Assembly: GCF_030272615.1 (NCBI RefSeq)
Contig: NC_081411.1
Coordinates: forward strand, 215,186,654 to 215,250,653
Length of the DNA stretch: 64,000 nucleotides
Reading direction: 5' to 3'
Source of the DNA: Cryptomeria japonica
Taxonomy: Eukaryota; Streptophyta; Pinopsida; Cupressales; Cupressaceae
Made by a program: the position numbers and the translations under genes. Shown here piece by piece: positions 11,407 through 22,390 of this stretch (the first letter of the stretch is position 1; every line of letters begins with the position of its first letter). Under the pieces are notes generated by a model. The model was given only the letters and a program-made list of their open reading frames with translations, searched no databases and was not told the origin of the DNA.

Positions 11407-14400
11407 TTGTGTTATCATGGAATGTGAGGGGCTTGAATAGTGGCCCTACACAAAAAGTTGTTCGGGAGTTGATAAGGAGTCACTCTCTTGATATCCTATT
11501 TTTGCAGGAGACAAAACTTTCTATGGACAGTATGATGGATCTGACGCCAAAGCTTTGGGGTAGATGTCAGTGTCAGTGTATTGGGACTGTGGGCTCTTTG
11601 GGAGGGGTGGCTTGTCTATGGAACCCCTTAAGGATTCACCCTGTCTGGTGGGTGGCCTCCAGATCTTCGCTATCCGGGGTTGTCTCTAGTCTTGAGACTG
11701 GGGAGTATATCTTGTTTTCTAACATCTATGCCCCCACTGATCTTCAGGGTAAGCAGAACTTATGGTCCCATATCTCTTATATGCGAAGGATGGTCCCTTT
11801 CCACCCTTGGATTATGGTGGGGGATTTGAATGCCATCCTAGAGTTGAGTGAAAAGAAGGGGGCTGTTTTGTGGTTGGAACCTTCATCTTTCCTTTTTTGG
11901 GATAATATAGCTTCATTGCATCTGGTTGACATTAAGCCTGGTAATGGTTTGTTCACCTGGAAAAATAGGAGGGTAGGGGAGTATTGGATTGCGGAAAGAT
12001 TGAATCATTTTCTGGTTTCTAGCTTTTGGATTGGTGGGGAGTGGTCCACAAGCTCTGAGATTCTTGACTGGAGAGGGTTTGACCACTGGCCCATCAAGAT
12101 GGTCTCTTCTTCTGCTCGGGTCGCTTGCTCCCCTTCATTCAAATTCCAACTAATGTGGCTTCGGGATCATGCTTTGCAGACTCTTGTTGCAGAGTGGTGG
12201 AGGAAAGGGAGGTCTGCCTTTGGCATGACTATGTACACCTTTGCCAAGTAATTGCAATTTGTTAAGTTCTAGCTTAAACAGTGGAAACGCCAAGGTTTTA
12301 GGAATATTTTCCATCATAAGAAAGTTGGTCAAATAGTGTTGAATGGCATGACTAGTGATATCAGAGAGCATGGTTTGTCTGAAGCCTTGCTTAGGGAGGA
12401 AGACAGAGTTGTCAAGGCCTTAGAGGAATGGGAGCTTAGGGAGGAAATTTACTGGAAACAGAGAGCTCGTGTTGATTGGCTTCAAGAGGAGGATAAGAAC
12501 ACCGCTTTCTTCTTCAACTCTATGAAAGCAAGAAGACATGGAAATGCCATTCCTATTTTGGTTAATGATAGAGGTGAGCAGCTTTTACCTTTGCAGGAGT
12601 TCTCTAGGGAAGCTCTTCATTATTTTCGGGTCCTCTTCAGGGAGGATTTCTAGGGGGACTTAGTGGAGGAGAATTTAGTTCTCGATTGTATCCCTTCTCT
12701 AGTTACTATGGAGATGAATGAGCAACTTATGAGTCCCATCTTGCTGGAAGAATTAGAGAGGATTGTTTTTCACATGAGAATGGGAAAGGCTCCTGGTCCG
12801 GATGGTTTCTCGGCTGAATTCTTCCAAGAATTATAGGATATTATCAAATTGGATTTATGGGAAGTGGTTCAGGAGTCCCAAAGGAATAAGCAGATGCTTC
12901 GGGCTCTGAATGCGACTTTCATTGCACTTATCCCCAAGTGTGATGGGGCTGACCAGTTAGGACAATTCCGACCTATCTCTTGCTGCAATGTGATTTACAA
13001 GATCATCTCTAAGCTGATAGCGGATAGGTTAAAAAAGTGTCTGGGGAAGGTCATTTCTGAGGAGCAGAGTGGGTTTGTGGAAGGGTGCCAAATCCTGGAT
13101 GGGGTGGTCACCGCTACGGAGACCATTCACTCTATGGCAAATTCTAGGGAAAAAGCTATGTTTATTGAGCTGGACATGGCTAAGGCTTATGATAGAGTCT
13201 GTTGGTCCTTCCTCCAGAGGATTCTCAAGGCATTTGGCTTTGTTGACAATTGGATTAAATGGGTTATGAGTTGTGTCATGTCTACCTCCTTCTCGGTGCT
13301 AATCAATGGAGATCATATTGAGCTGTTTGGTGCTTCTAGGGGTCTTCGCCAGGGGGACCCCCTATCCCCTTACCTATTTATTCTTCTGGCTGAGGGTCTG
13401 GGGAGGTTGATTAAGCATAATGTGGGGCTGGGTTTTATTCAAGGATGGATTTGGGGTAATTACTTGGAGCCATAGTCTCACTTACAATTTGTTGATGACA
13501 CGACCCTGATGGGACTTGCTCGAATTAGGGAGGCCACTAATTTGAGAAAGGTCTTGGATGTTTACCTTGCTGCTTCGAGCCAGCTAATCAATGAGGATAA
13601 ATCTTCTATCATCTTCTTCAACACTCCTGGTCCTATTCAAAGGAGGATTGCTCTCATCTTTAGATTCAAAGTGGGCTACTTGCCCTTGACTTATTTGGGT
13701 ATCCCTATTTCTCCTAGTAAACCTCCTAGGGAATCTTGGCAGGGTATCTTGGATAAATTTCGTATGAAGGTTGATCACTGGAGTAATAGATGGTTATCCT
13801 TTGCTAGGAGGGTTTAGCTGATCCAGTCAGTGGTGCAAGCTCTTCTGATTTATCGATGTATGCTTCAAGTGGCTCCTAAGTGGTTCTTGAAGGGATTGGA
13901 TTCTTTGGCAAGGCAATTCTTATGGGCAGGCAATCTCTCCTCCTCCAAATGGAGCCTCATCAACTGGGATTTGGTGTGTAGTCTGAGGCAGTCAAGGGGG
14001 CTTGGTTTGAGGCAGGCTATTTTATTTGGGGAGGCCCTGGCGGCTAAATTGTATTGGAGGTGGTGTATTGAGCAAGATTGGGGTTGGGCTAAGATTTTGG
14101 CCTACAAATATATGCACAAGATCTCGATGGAGGAAATTCAAAGATATCCACTTGAGGGAAAAGGATCATCGATTTGGAGTACTCTTAAGAAGGGGGCTTC
14201 TCTTATTAAGGTAGGGTTGTTTTGGATTTGTAGAAGGGGGGAAGACGTCCTATTCTGGAAAGATTCTTGGGATGGTTATCCCCCCATCTTGGACCAGTTC
14301 CCCAACCTTGGGAATCTTTGCCAGAGGTTCTTGGAAGCAGGGTGGTCTAGGGTGAGTGACTTCAAGGTTGTGTATAGGTGTGGTCGGTTGGACATGGAGC

Positions 14401-15694
14401 GATGGAAGGTCCCTAATGAATGGCCAGTCGCTAGGTTGGAGGAAGAGTGTGCTGAGTTGCATGACATTCTAGTGAATAGACACTGTAGTTCACTCAAGGG
14501 TAGGGATGCACTGGCCTAGTTTCCAAATCCTAAGGGAATCTTTACTGTTGCTAGTGGATACCGGGAACTGTTGAACTAAAGACTTGAGGGAAGAGAGGCG
14601 CTCTAGTGGAAACAGGTGTGGAATAATTTTTCTTGGCCAAAGTGTAATTGCTTCACTTGGACTTTGGCTTTGAACAGATGCCTAACTTGGGACAATATTC
14701 GTAAGCGGGGATTCTTGGGGCCTTCCATTTGTGCCTTGTGTGGTAATGGGGAGGAAGACTCCTCACACTCGTTCTTTAGATGCCCCTTTTCTATGCTTAT
14801 TTGGCACTATTGGTGGGGGGTTTGGAAGCATTCTTGTGTTCACGTGGACTCTCTAGTGGATTTTGGAACAGTTTGGGTAGACCCCCTGTCCTCTCCTCCT
14901 TCCTCTAGACTGTCTGGTACATTGGGTCCATTTTCATTCTATCGTAGATCTGGCTAGAAAGGAATAGGGGGATCTTTCATGAGGTCAGACTGTTGGTTCA
15001 ACAAGTGTGGAATATTATCATTGTCATGATTCGGGAGACTGTGGAAGCTAAATGTGAGGTGCATTTTCCTCTGAATAGAGATGAGGCATATATTGTGAGC
15101 AGGTTGGGATTGCAGGAGTTGTCTCCTGCCTTAGCTTGTGTCAGAAGAGGTAGACGCTCTTTGAAGAAGGTCCAATGGGTGGGAAGATGGATGCCCCCTC
15201 AGGATGAGTTTATCAAGATTAATACTGATGGTTCCTCTAGGGGTAACCCAGGCCTTGTAGGGGTTGGCAGTGTTGGTAGAGGTAATATGGGAGAGGTGGT
15301 CTTCTTCTTTTCGGTTCATAAAGGGTGACATTCTAATAATCTTATGGAGGGTTTTGCAATCCTCTATGCCTTGGAGCGTGCTTGGGAGTTGGGTCGAAGG
15401 AAGGATATTTGTGAATCGTATTCACAAATTGTTGTGAACTTGTTGATAGAACAAAAGGTGAGTGGGATTCATTGGTAGTTGGCAGAGATTGTTTGTCAGA
15501 TTCTCCATATCAGCTCGTCAATGAAGTAGGTGTCTTTCATCCACATTCCTCGTGAGTGGAATAGAGCAGCATATTGTTTGGCTAAGTGGGCCTCAGAACA
15601 TGGTAGTGATTGGAAAGTTGAAGGTTGGGAGCATCTCTCCTCAGATTATTGTCAGAACTTGCAGCAAATTCTTGTTGAGGACATGGATGGGTAG
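11403..15694 (+). pseudogene. LINE ORF2: endonuclease, reverse transcriptase, zinc finger, RNase H
   Basis: The ATG overlaps the ORF1 stop (ATGA). An APE-type endonuclease comes first (SWNVRGL, LQETK, GGVACLWNP, VGDLNAI; 11403-12130). The reverse transcriptase (about 12690-13800) has GPDGFSAEFF, FRPISCCNVIYKIISK, LDMAKAYDRVCW, GLRQGDPLSPYLF and the catalytic FVDD near 13488. A zf-RVT segment (14600-14840) and an RNase H (15190-15640, NTDGSSRGNPG) follow. In-frame stops lie at 12249, 12270, 12651, 12834, 13473, 13815, 14517, 14577, 14604 and 14955. One frameshift occurs near 14960-14990, then stops at 15326, 15476 and 15527. Eight of the first ten are TAG, mostly where Gln or Trp is expected. 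Two RNase H acidic residues appear changed to Tyr (ESYSQ, NRAAYCLA). Confidence 0.9.
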
Positions 15695-15826
15695 GATTTT
15701 GGTTGATCTTAGGCTGGGCTTGTAGTTCTTTTCTGGGGTCTTGGGGCCCTGGCTCTCTTTGTAATTCTTGGTTCTGATTTTCAATAAAAAATTTACCCCT
15801 TTATTTTAAATTTAATTATAATTCAA

Positions 15827-17553
15827 AACGTAATAAACTTTCAATTATAATTCAAATCTTATTCACTTTTGAATCATAATAAAGCATATAAAATTTATAT
15901 TATAATAAATTTTATGTAGTGCATAACATTTATTATACTATAAGTACTTAAAAAATATAATATATTTAAATATTATATAATTAAATATAGAATATGTAGT
16001 TATTTATTAATTATATAATATAATTTAAATTATATATATAATTAAATATAGAAATACATTTTAAAAATATAAATAAAGTATATTAAAAATAAAGAAAATA
16101 TATTTAAAATTTAATAAACATATTTATTAAAATATTAATAAACTATATAAAATTAAATATATATATATATATATATATATAAAATAAATACATTTAAAAA
16201 ATATATTAAAAAATTTAACAAAAATATAAATAATTTTTTTTAAAGGACCCAAGGAATTCCTTTTAACAACAACATAGGAGGACACACTTTATCGAGGTTA
16301 TGGGTATAGTTAGAGTTTATATCATTATTAGTGTCAGGGTTAGGATTAAGAGTTATGATTATAATTATGATTATGGTTATTTTTAGGGTTATAGTTATGA
16401 TTAGTATTAGGATTTATATTAAGGTTATGATTAGAATAAGGATTATGGTTAGGATTACTGTTTAGATCATCTTTAGGTTTAGGGTAATTTATTTTGGGTT
16501 AGGATGAGGATTGTAATTAGTGTTTACCTCATGGTTAGGGTTACGATTGTAATTTGTAGTTAGTTTTAATTTTAAGGTTGGGTTACGATTCTATTTAATT
16601 TGTATTAGGGTTTAATTTGTTTTAGTTATAGAAATTGGGTTCAAATTAGTTTAATATTTAATTACATGGAGGAGGTTAAGGGTTTATTTCATTTTAGTTT
16701 AGGTTTAAGGCTCAATGTGGCCTAGGATTTAGGGTTAGGGTAAATCATATTGGCTTAGGTTTAAGGCTCAATGAAAGTTTGATAAGTTTTATAACTGAAA
16801 GTTTAATGAGTTTTATAGGTTTTATAAATTTAATAAAGTTTTATAAATGAAAGTTTATTAGCTTTTGAATTATATTAAACTTATAAGTCAAAGTTTATTG
16901 GCTTGTAAAATTTATTACTAACTTTTGAGTAAACTTTATAATTGAATGTTTATTCACTTATAGGGTTTATTCAATTCTATAAAATTAAATATAAAAATAT
17001 TATTCATCCCACTATTACAAACTAGTATATACATCCTAAATATTTATTAATAGACATAAGGATGATCTTATTTAAACTTTAGACTTATTTAATATTTTAT
17101 TCAATATATTTAAATTATATATTTATTATAAGTTTATAATATTAGTATAAATAAAATATATTAAAAAATTAAAAATAAAATATTAAAAAAATAAAAATAT
17201 AAAATATAATTTTTAATATATTAAAAAATAAAAAATATAATATAAATAAAATATGTTTAAAAAATATATTTTAAAAAATAATATAAATATTAAAAAATAT
17301 AAATATAATTTTTTAAAGGGAGAGTTGGGCCGACAACCTTCTGGTAGGGCCCTTGGCTTCCCCTGTGAGACTGCGATTCAATCGCCTTCCCTTTAACGAC
17401 AATGGGGCAGACCTTTTTTTCGATGAGGTAGATGGTTGCACGAACGTGAGATTGTTTTCCCCGAGGCCTTCCAATGGATGGTACTTACTGCAAAAGCATA
17501 AGGACAGGCCTAGGCTATGGGGGTGTTGTTTACATTGTTGCATAGCCAGTGCC
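15827..17553. repeat. Right long inverted repeat of the MULE
   Basis: This is the reverse complement of the left arm from about 6450 back to 4899, ending TGCATAGCCAGTGCC. It carries the mirrored (AT)n run near 16158-16180, the TTAGGG-like tract (16290-16640) and the GC-rich outer end (17320-17553). No host gene is seen in it. Confidence 0.85.
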
Positions 17554-17562
17554 ATCTTTTAC

Positions 17563-18336
17563 TCTCACACCTTTAATATTGAATTATGTTGTACTTTGTT
17601 TCAAAGGTTTAAATTTAAAAAATCATTAAATTTTGATTAAGTAGCATCATTTAGATGTGAAGAATGTTTTGTTACCTTGAGAAATAGGTTAGTTATTTGA
17701 GAGTGATTCTCATGTGAACAATTTTCTAATGACACCATCAACGTTTTTTTCATTGTCTATTCGTACTTCATCTTTTTCGGCACTTATTTCTTAAAGATGA
17801 GGATATTGTTCTAGTTTCATCACCATTGCCAATTAAGATACATAGATATGAGGTATTAGAATTTTGAGTCATGCCAATTTGGATGATCTTCAAAAAAAAA
17901 ATTTGTTGTCATGGGTATTCCTAAGTGGGACACATTTATAATAGAGTAATATTCTTATTTTATGAGAATTTTAAAATTTCAATAACTTTTTCTAGTTTTA
18001 TTCTTGAGAAAACGCTGTGTTGGATGCATGGTTTTTATAGTCCTTTTAATAGTGTCATTACTAAAGATAGACTTAGGTCTCTAAGGGTTTATTCATGATA
18101 AACCTACCTAAGTATCTATTTGATAAATCAAGGCTCTTTAATGTTTGACTATTAATTAAGTTCAAGCTTTCTATTTTCTTCAATTATAAAAGAATGATAT
18201 AGGGTAAACTTTTATCGTTGCAAGTATTTATTATTTTGTTTATTGAAATATTTCTCTCATCAGTTATTGTTTTGGGACTACTTTTCTCAATTCTTCATTT
18301 GTTACCAGAGAAGGTGATTGTGTTTAGAGTTTCATA
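17563..18336. other. AT-rich stretch before a Copia gag remnant
   Basis: No gene is visible. The final part may be the decayed LTR and leader of the Copia remnant that starts at 18337. The string TTTGTTACCAGAGAAGG near 18298 is only a weak match to a Met-tRNA primer-binding site. Confidence 0.35.
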
Positions 18337-19050
18337 ATGTCAAATACTAACTCTTTTCCAATTTGACAATTCAATGGAAGTTGATTATGATTACTGAATG
18401 ACTTTCTTAGCGGAAAAGATATGTGGGAAATTGTAGAAACGGGGTATGAAGAGCCTCAATATTGGAATTCACTTGCAACAAATGATGTAATGGCTAAGAA
18501 GGAAGCTAAGAAGAAGAAGGCATAGGCTTTATCTCACATTCAAATTGCTCTAGGTAAGAGCTTATTTCCAAGAATTGCAGATGCAAAGAATGCTAAGAAT
18601 GCCTGAAAGACTCTCAAGGAAGCTTATAAAGGCAGTGATGAGATCAAGATTGTGAAGCTACAAATCTTGAAAAAGGGAGTTTGAGAATTTAAAAATGCAG
18701 GAAACAAATAATGTGAGTGATTATTGCATAAGGGTGAAAGATGTGGTCAATAAAATGGCTACTTTGGATGAAATAATGAGCAAAGAAGTTGTGGTTAACA
18801 AGATATTGAGGTCTCTAATATCGAGATGGAACAGTGTTAAAACAAAGATTTGTCCTCTCTCTCTTGAATATGATCATCTTGTTGGATCACTCAAGATCAT
18901 CTTATTGGATTTCTTATGTCATGCAAAGAAAGATCCAGAAATTCTTCTGGAAATGTTAATAAGAAAGTTTTTTCATCTAAGATGCAGATTTCAAAGAATG
19001 GAGATTCACCATCAAGGCCAAGGTAGAGGCCGACATCAGACTTTTACAAG
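18337..19050 (+). pseudogene. Copia-type gag remnant (UBN2-like)
   Basis: It starts MSNTNSFPI at 18337 and shows the Copia gag pattern in pieces: ETGYEEPQYWNSL (~18435), LFPRIADAKNA, TLKEAYKGSDEIKIVKLQ, and DYCIRVKDVVNKMATLDEIM (18720-18780). RSLISRWNSVKTKI and a basic, Gly-rich linker follow. Several stops (for example near 18523 and 18603) and frame changes show it is dead. At 19051 the sequence switches abruptly to BAHD-derived DNA in the opposite orientation. Confidence 0.7.
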
Positions 19051-19590
19051 AGGCACTATAAATTCTGTGTCAACAATTTTCAACTGGTAATCTTTGGAAA
19101 TCAGAGGGTTAACAAAAGCTATCTCATTACAATCTCTAAAAAATTTTCCACGGATGCAAGCTTCAACCATTCTTGTTAATTTATGGCATTAGAAGTGCCG
19201 ATTTCCTCGGTTTACTACTGGTAAAGCCCACCCTGACACATTAAAAATAAGAACTGCACTAGTTGTATCGTGATGGTTAATTCTGTATGATTTTGTTCTC
19301 TACAATATAAACAATGTCAGGAATCCGTATAGTGAAACATTTTTAAAGTTAAATTTGCGCTAGTCTTGTTAATTGCGTGCTATTGGCTTATCCCAAACGA
19401 CGTAAATATTGTTATCATAAACGACGTAAATATTGTCTTATCCAAAACGACGCAAATAGTGTCATATCATAAACGACGTAAATATTGTCTTATCCAGAAC
19501 GACGTGAAACCTGCAAACTAATAATTGCACTGGTATTCTGTGCTTCCCTTTTCCCACGGTTTAAATATCGTTTAGTTCAATTGGTTAAAA
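19051..19590 (-). pseudogene. BAHD gene fragment: first codons plus promoter
   Basis: From 19051 the plus strand matches 4260-4690, which is the first 24 codons and the promoter of the BAHD gene. The minus strand reads FVNPLISKDYQLKIVDTE against SVNAPISKDYELKIVNTE in the intact gene. The start codon is lost (ATA at 19122-19120). Upstream homology includes the 5' UTR and the AAACGACG promoter motifs, and fades near 19590. The coding homology stops exactly where the Copia gag remnant begins. Confidence 0.85.
19385..19505. repeat. Five AAACGACG-containing tandem units
   Basis: Diverged units of roughly 26 bp, with cores such as TTATCCAAAACGACG and ATCATAAACGACGTAAATATTG, are repeated five times. 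The last core is GAACGACG. The promoter of the intact BAHD gene has two copies (4505-4612), so the array has expanded here or contracted there. Confidence 0.7.
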
Positions 19591-20371
19591 TTATCCTTTT
19601 TGTACTGATGGGGAGATTGATCTAGTAGCAAAACAATACCTTTATCTAGTTGGATAAAAAATTCTTCAAGTTCATACAAAATATGTGATAATTAGAACAT
19701 TTGGTGATACCTTAATCAAGACATTAAAACAGATTATCTTTCAAAATATATAAGAAAATTAGATTTTACACATATATTCATCAAGATAATATACATTTAA
19801 AAAATATTAAATGAGTCTAATTAATAATCCACAAGTATTCTCATACATTTTATTTATTATTATATAAAAATACATCACAAGATCATGAAGTGAAGATTTT
19901 CATATTGTTTGATTGGCTAACAAATCACTACATATCTGAAAATATACATTACACATATAGAGACACACTCACTCAAGTTCAATTTACCCTTTAAATAACT
20001 CAATCAATAAAGATTAAAAATTGTTTATATTACAAATTTAATATAAGCCCATATTACTATAATATTAAAATGTCATTCCCAAATATGGAAACTATGATCA
20101 AGGGGGTTCTTCTATGTAAGTTTTTATCTCTACTATGATCCCTTTGTTTCTATCTTTTTCATCATATTTCCAAATAAATCCTTCTGAATACTTAATACAC
20201 GTATAAGAAGATGTAAATCTATATTAAATTTTGATACCCATGAGTAATACAACTACGTAGAATAACCTACTTCTTAGGGATCATTTTCCTGAAATTGTAC
20301 CAAAAAATACATTGTAAATCTACCTAAATTTACCATGGAAGCATGGGGGAATTTTCCTCTTCGATCTACAA
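19591..20371. other. AT-rich stretch without a recognised gene
   Basis: There is no open frame or family signature. It separates the BAHD promoter fragment from the first of two long direct repeats, and may include the undetected 5' end of that LTR. Confidence 0.35.
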
Positions 20372-21738
20372 ATATTCTCTACATTAAGGATTCCTTTAGA
20401 TCTAGTATTAAAAGGCATGGAGAATCTCATGAAATCTACTACAAACATAGCTTGAATATAGAGTGTAAACATCAAGCTACTAAGTCCTAACCACTAAATT
20501 AATTAAGGCTTCCTTTTTCATTCATTTTTTCCTATATAGATCCATGCCCTTTTATTTAAAATATACTTTTTGGCATGAACAAATCAAATATTGTGGTTGG
20601 TGGGCATTGTAGATGCATTAATGGTATCTTCCCCACCATAAGTAAACTTCTTGTAATCAGACCCAAAATGATGAACATTGGTTACTTGGTGGTAAAGGAC
20701 CTTTTATGATGGGTTTAAATCTTTTATGACTCATTAAATACATTATAGGTTATCCATGAGGGTTGGTGGAAGTTTTAAACTATCAAATGTCAAGGAGAAT
20801 CCATATCACATGCCTTCAATTATGTTGTAGAGGTTCATGGGTGACTAGGAAGTCACTCCCAAACATGATGTAGAATGCACAAAGTTTAAGGATTTAATAT
20901 TTTTATGGAATTTCATAATATAAAATGTGAAGTGTCAAAGTTCAAGCCTACCTCATGATAGATACTAGGGAAATGTAATTTTGATAGGATAATAGTTATA
21001 AAGGGAAAATGAGATGAAAGTAAGACTATCAGACTTGGTACTCAAGGATGGGAAAGTTTGACAATCTAGTTTGAAAGACTTAGAATATTTTTAGGTAAAG
21101 GACCAAGATATTATGGCTAAGAATACAGGGGTGACATTAAAGGAAATCCTAAAATTTTGTAACTCTAACAAATAGAGAAAATACTAGAAAAAAACTATAC
21201 TTAGACTATTTATGATCTCTTATATTTCTTGACACTTAGGGGACCCACATAGGATGTCTCAAATTGATTATCAATAATAGGTTGGAAAAAGGGTTAAATA
21301 TACAAAATGATAATAAAATGATAAGAAATGACACAAAATAATGGGATGCCAACATTGTCTCTAGTTGGCATGTGTGTCTCTTACAAGCACAACAAGAAAT
21401 GAATCTCCAAGAAGAACAAAAATAAGAAAATAAATGGATTAGGATTGACTTATAAAAAAGAATAAAAATATATGAATAAAACATACTAGAGATTACAATC
21501 CACTTTAGATATTATTATCTCTCATTTATTCCCAAATATCTTAATCTAACTAGAGATGTAGAAGTAGAACTAAAATATATCAAAGTCTAAAGTGAGTAAA
21601 AATCTAATTATTCTAGAGGATGAAAGAACAATTGAAGAAAAAAACCTGACACCAAATGGAGGAGCTTTCCACCTCATATACCAATGCATAGAATGGACTA
21701 CAACATGCCACACTATCATCCTCACTTGATTCAATTTG
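20372..21738 (+). repeat. Direct repeat A (putative 5' LTR)
   Basis: It aligns with 22391-23763 through shared strings such as ATATTCTCTACATT, GGTGGGCATTGTAGATGC and CACCAAATGGAGGAGC, with many substitutions and small indels. Homology starts at ATATTCTCTAC. The true LTR start may lie further upstream, and the LTR end probably reaches about 21800. Confidence 0.65.
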
Positions 21739-21804
21739 CACACCTTTAAATTTGCATTATAATTGTTGGTTTTCTTATTTCTTCACCTATCAATTACTAA
21801 CAAT

Positions 21805-22312
21805 TGATATTAGAGCTTTGTGAATTTCATTTTTTGATAAGGGTTTCTAGATTTGAGTGGGACAAATGTCTAAGAAAGGAAGATTCAAGGTCAAAAACTT
21901 TAATGGCCAAAATTATTAACTATGAAAAATGTAGATGGAAGATTACCTATATCAAAAAGATTTTTGACATCAATAATAAGGAAAAATGAAGAAATATGTC
22001 ACAATGTCAAATGAAGAATGGGATATTTTTGTTAGAAAGGCACTGGGAACCATTTGTTTGTGCCTTGTACTATCTATAGCATTTAATATATCCAAAGAAT
22101 AAATAATTTTTGATTTGATGACAATACTTAAAATAGTAATGTTAAAGCCTTGGCTTCAAATAAGGTATTTTTAATGTAAAGGTTATTTAATATGAAAATG
22201 GGTGAAGGTGATTCTGTAATACAACATTTAAATTAATTTAATATAGTTACCAGTCAATTATCTTATGTAATGTAGTAAGTTTTGATGAAGAGCTTAGGGA
22301 TCTTTTAAATAT
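21805..22312 (+). pseudogene. Copia gag remnant
   Basis: The plus strand carries MSNEEWDIFVRKALGTICLC (about 22010-22070), then FLM*RLFNMKMGEGDSVIQH and FDEELRDLL. This is the Copia gag pattern. Stops occur throughout. It is a different family from the gag remnant at 18337. The sequence runs directly into a BAHD 3' fragment at 22313. Confidence 0.6.
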
Positions 22313-22390
22313 AATTGAATCTGATCCCAATCGCATTCTACTTCTAGTCACACAAAATCTCTTACATTTAGCTTAGGAATATCTTAGAAA
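22313..22390 (+). pseudogene. BAHD gene fragment: last codons
   Basis: The plus strand reads ESDPNRILLLVTQNLLHLA* followed by GGAATATCTTAGAAA. It matches the C-terminus of the intact gene (ETDPNRILLPITQDFLHLA*) and about 15 bp of its 3' UTR. The fragment ends where direct repeat B begins and is in the same sense as the gag remnant before it. Confidence 0.85.

Larger units (their letters stand above)
9571..15806 (+). mobile_element. L1-type LINE inserted in the MULE right arm
   Basis: A 20-bp direct repeat TAAATTTAATTATAATTCAA flanks it at 9551-9570 and 15807-15826. The flanking MULE arm sequence is continuous if the LINE and one repeat are removed. The order is: 5' leader (9571-9672), ORF1 (9673-11406), ORF2 (11403-15694), and a short 3' UTR with AATAAA near 15784. 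The 3' end is AT-rich but has no long poly(A). The element is full length or nearly so, but disabled by stops. Confidence 0.88.
4899..17553. mobile_element. Mutator-like element (MULE) with long inverted repeats and 9-bp TSD
   Basis: Both ends start GGCACTGGCTATGCA facing inward and are flanked by the identical 9-bp direct repeat ATCTTTTAC (4890-4898 and 17554-17562). A 9-bp duplication with long inverted repeats is diagnostic of Mutator-like elements. No MuDR-type transposase is visible, so the copy is non-autonomous. Inside are a decayed minus-strand DUF4283/zinc-knuckle gene (6906-9130), its inverted partial copy (9175-9506), and a later LINE insertion (9571-15806). Without the LINE and one copy of its duplication the element is about 6.4 kb. 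Confidence 0.88.
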
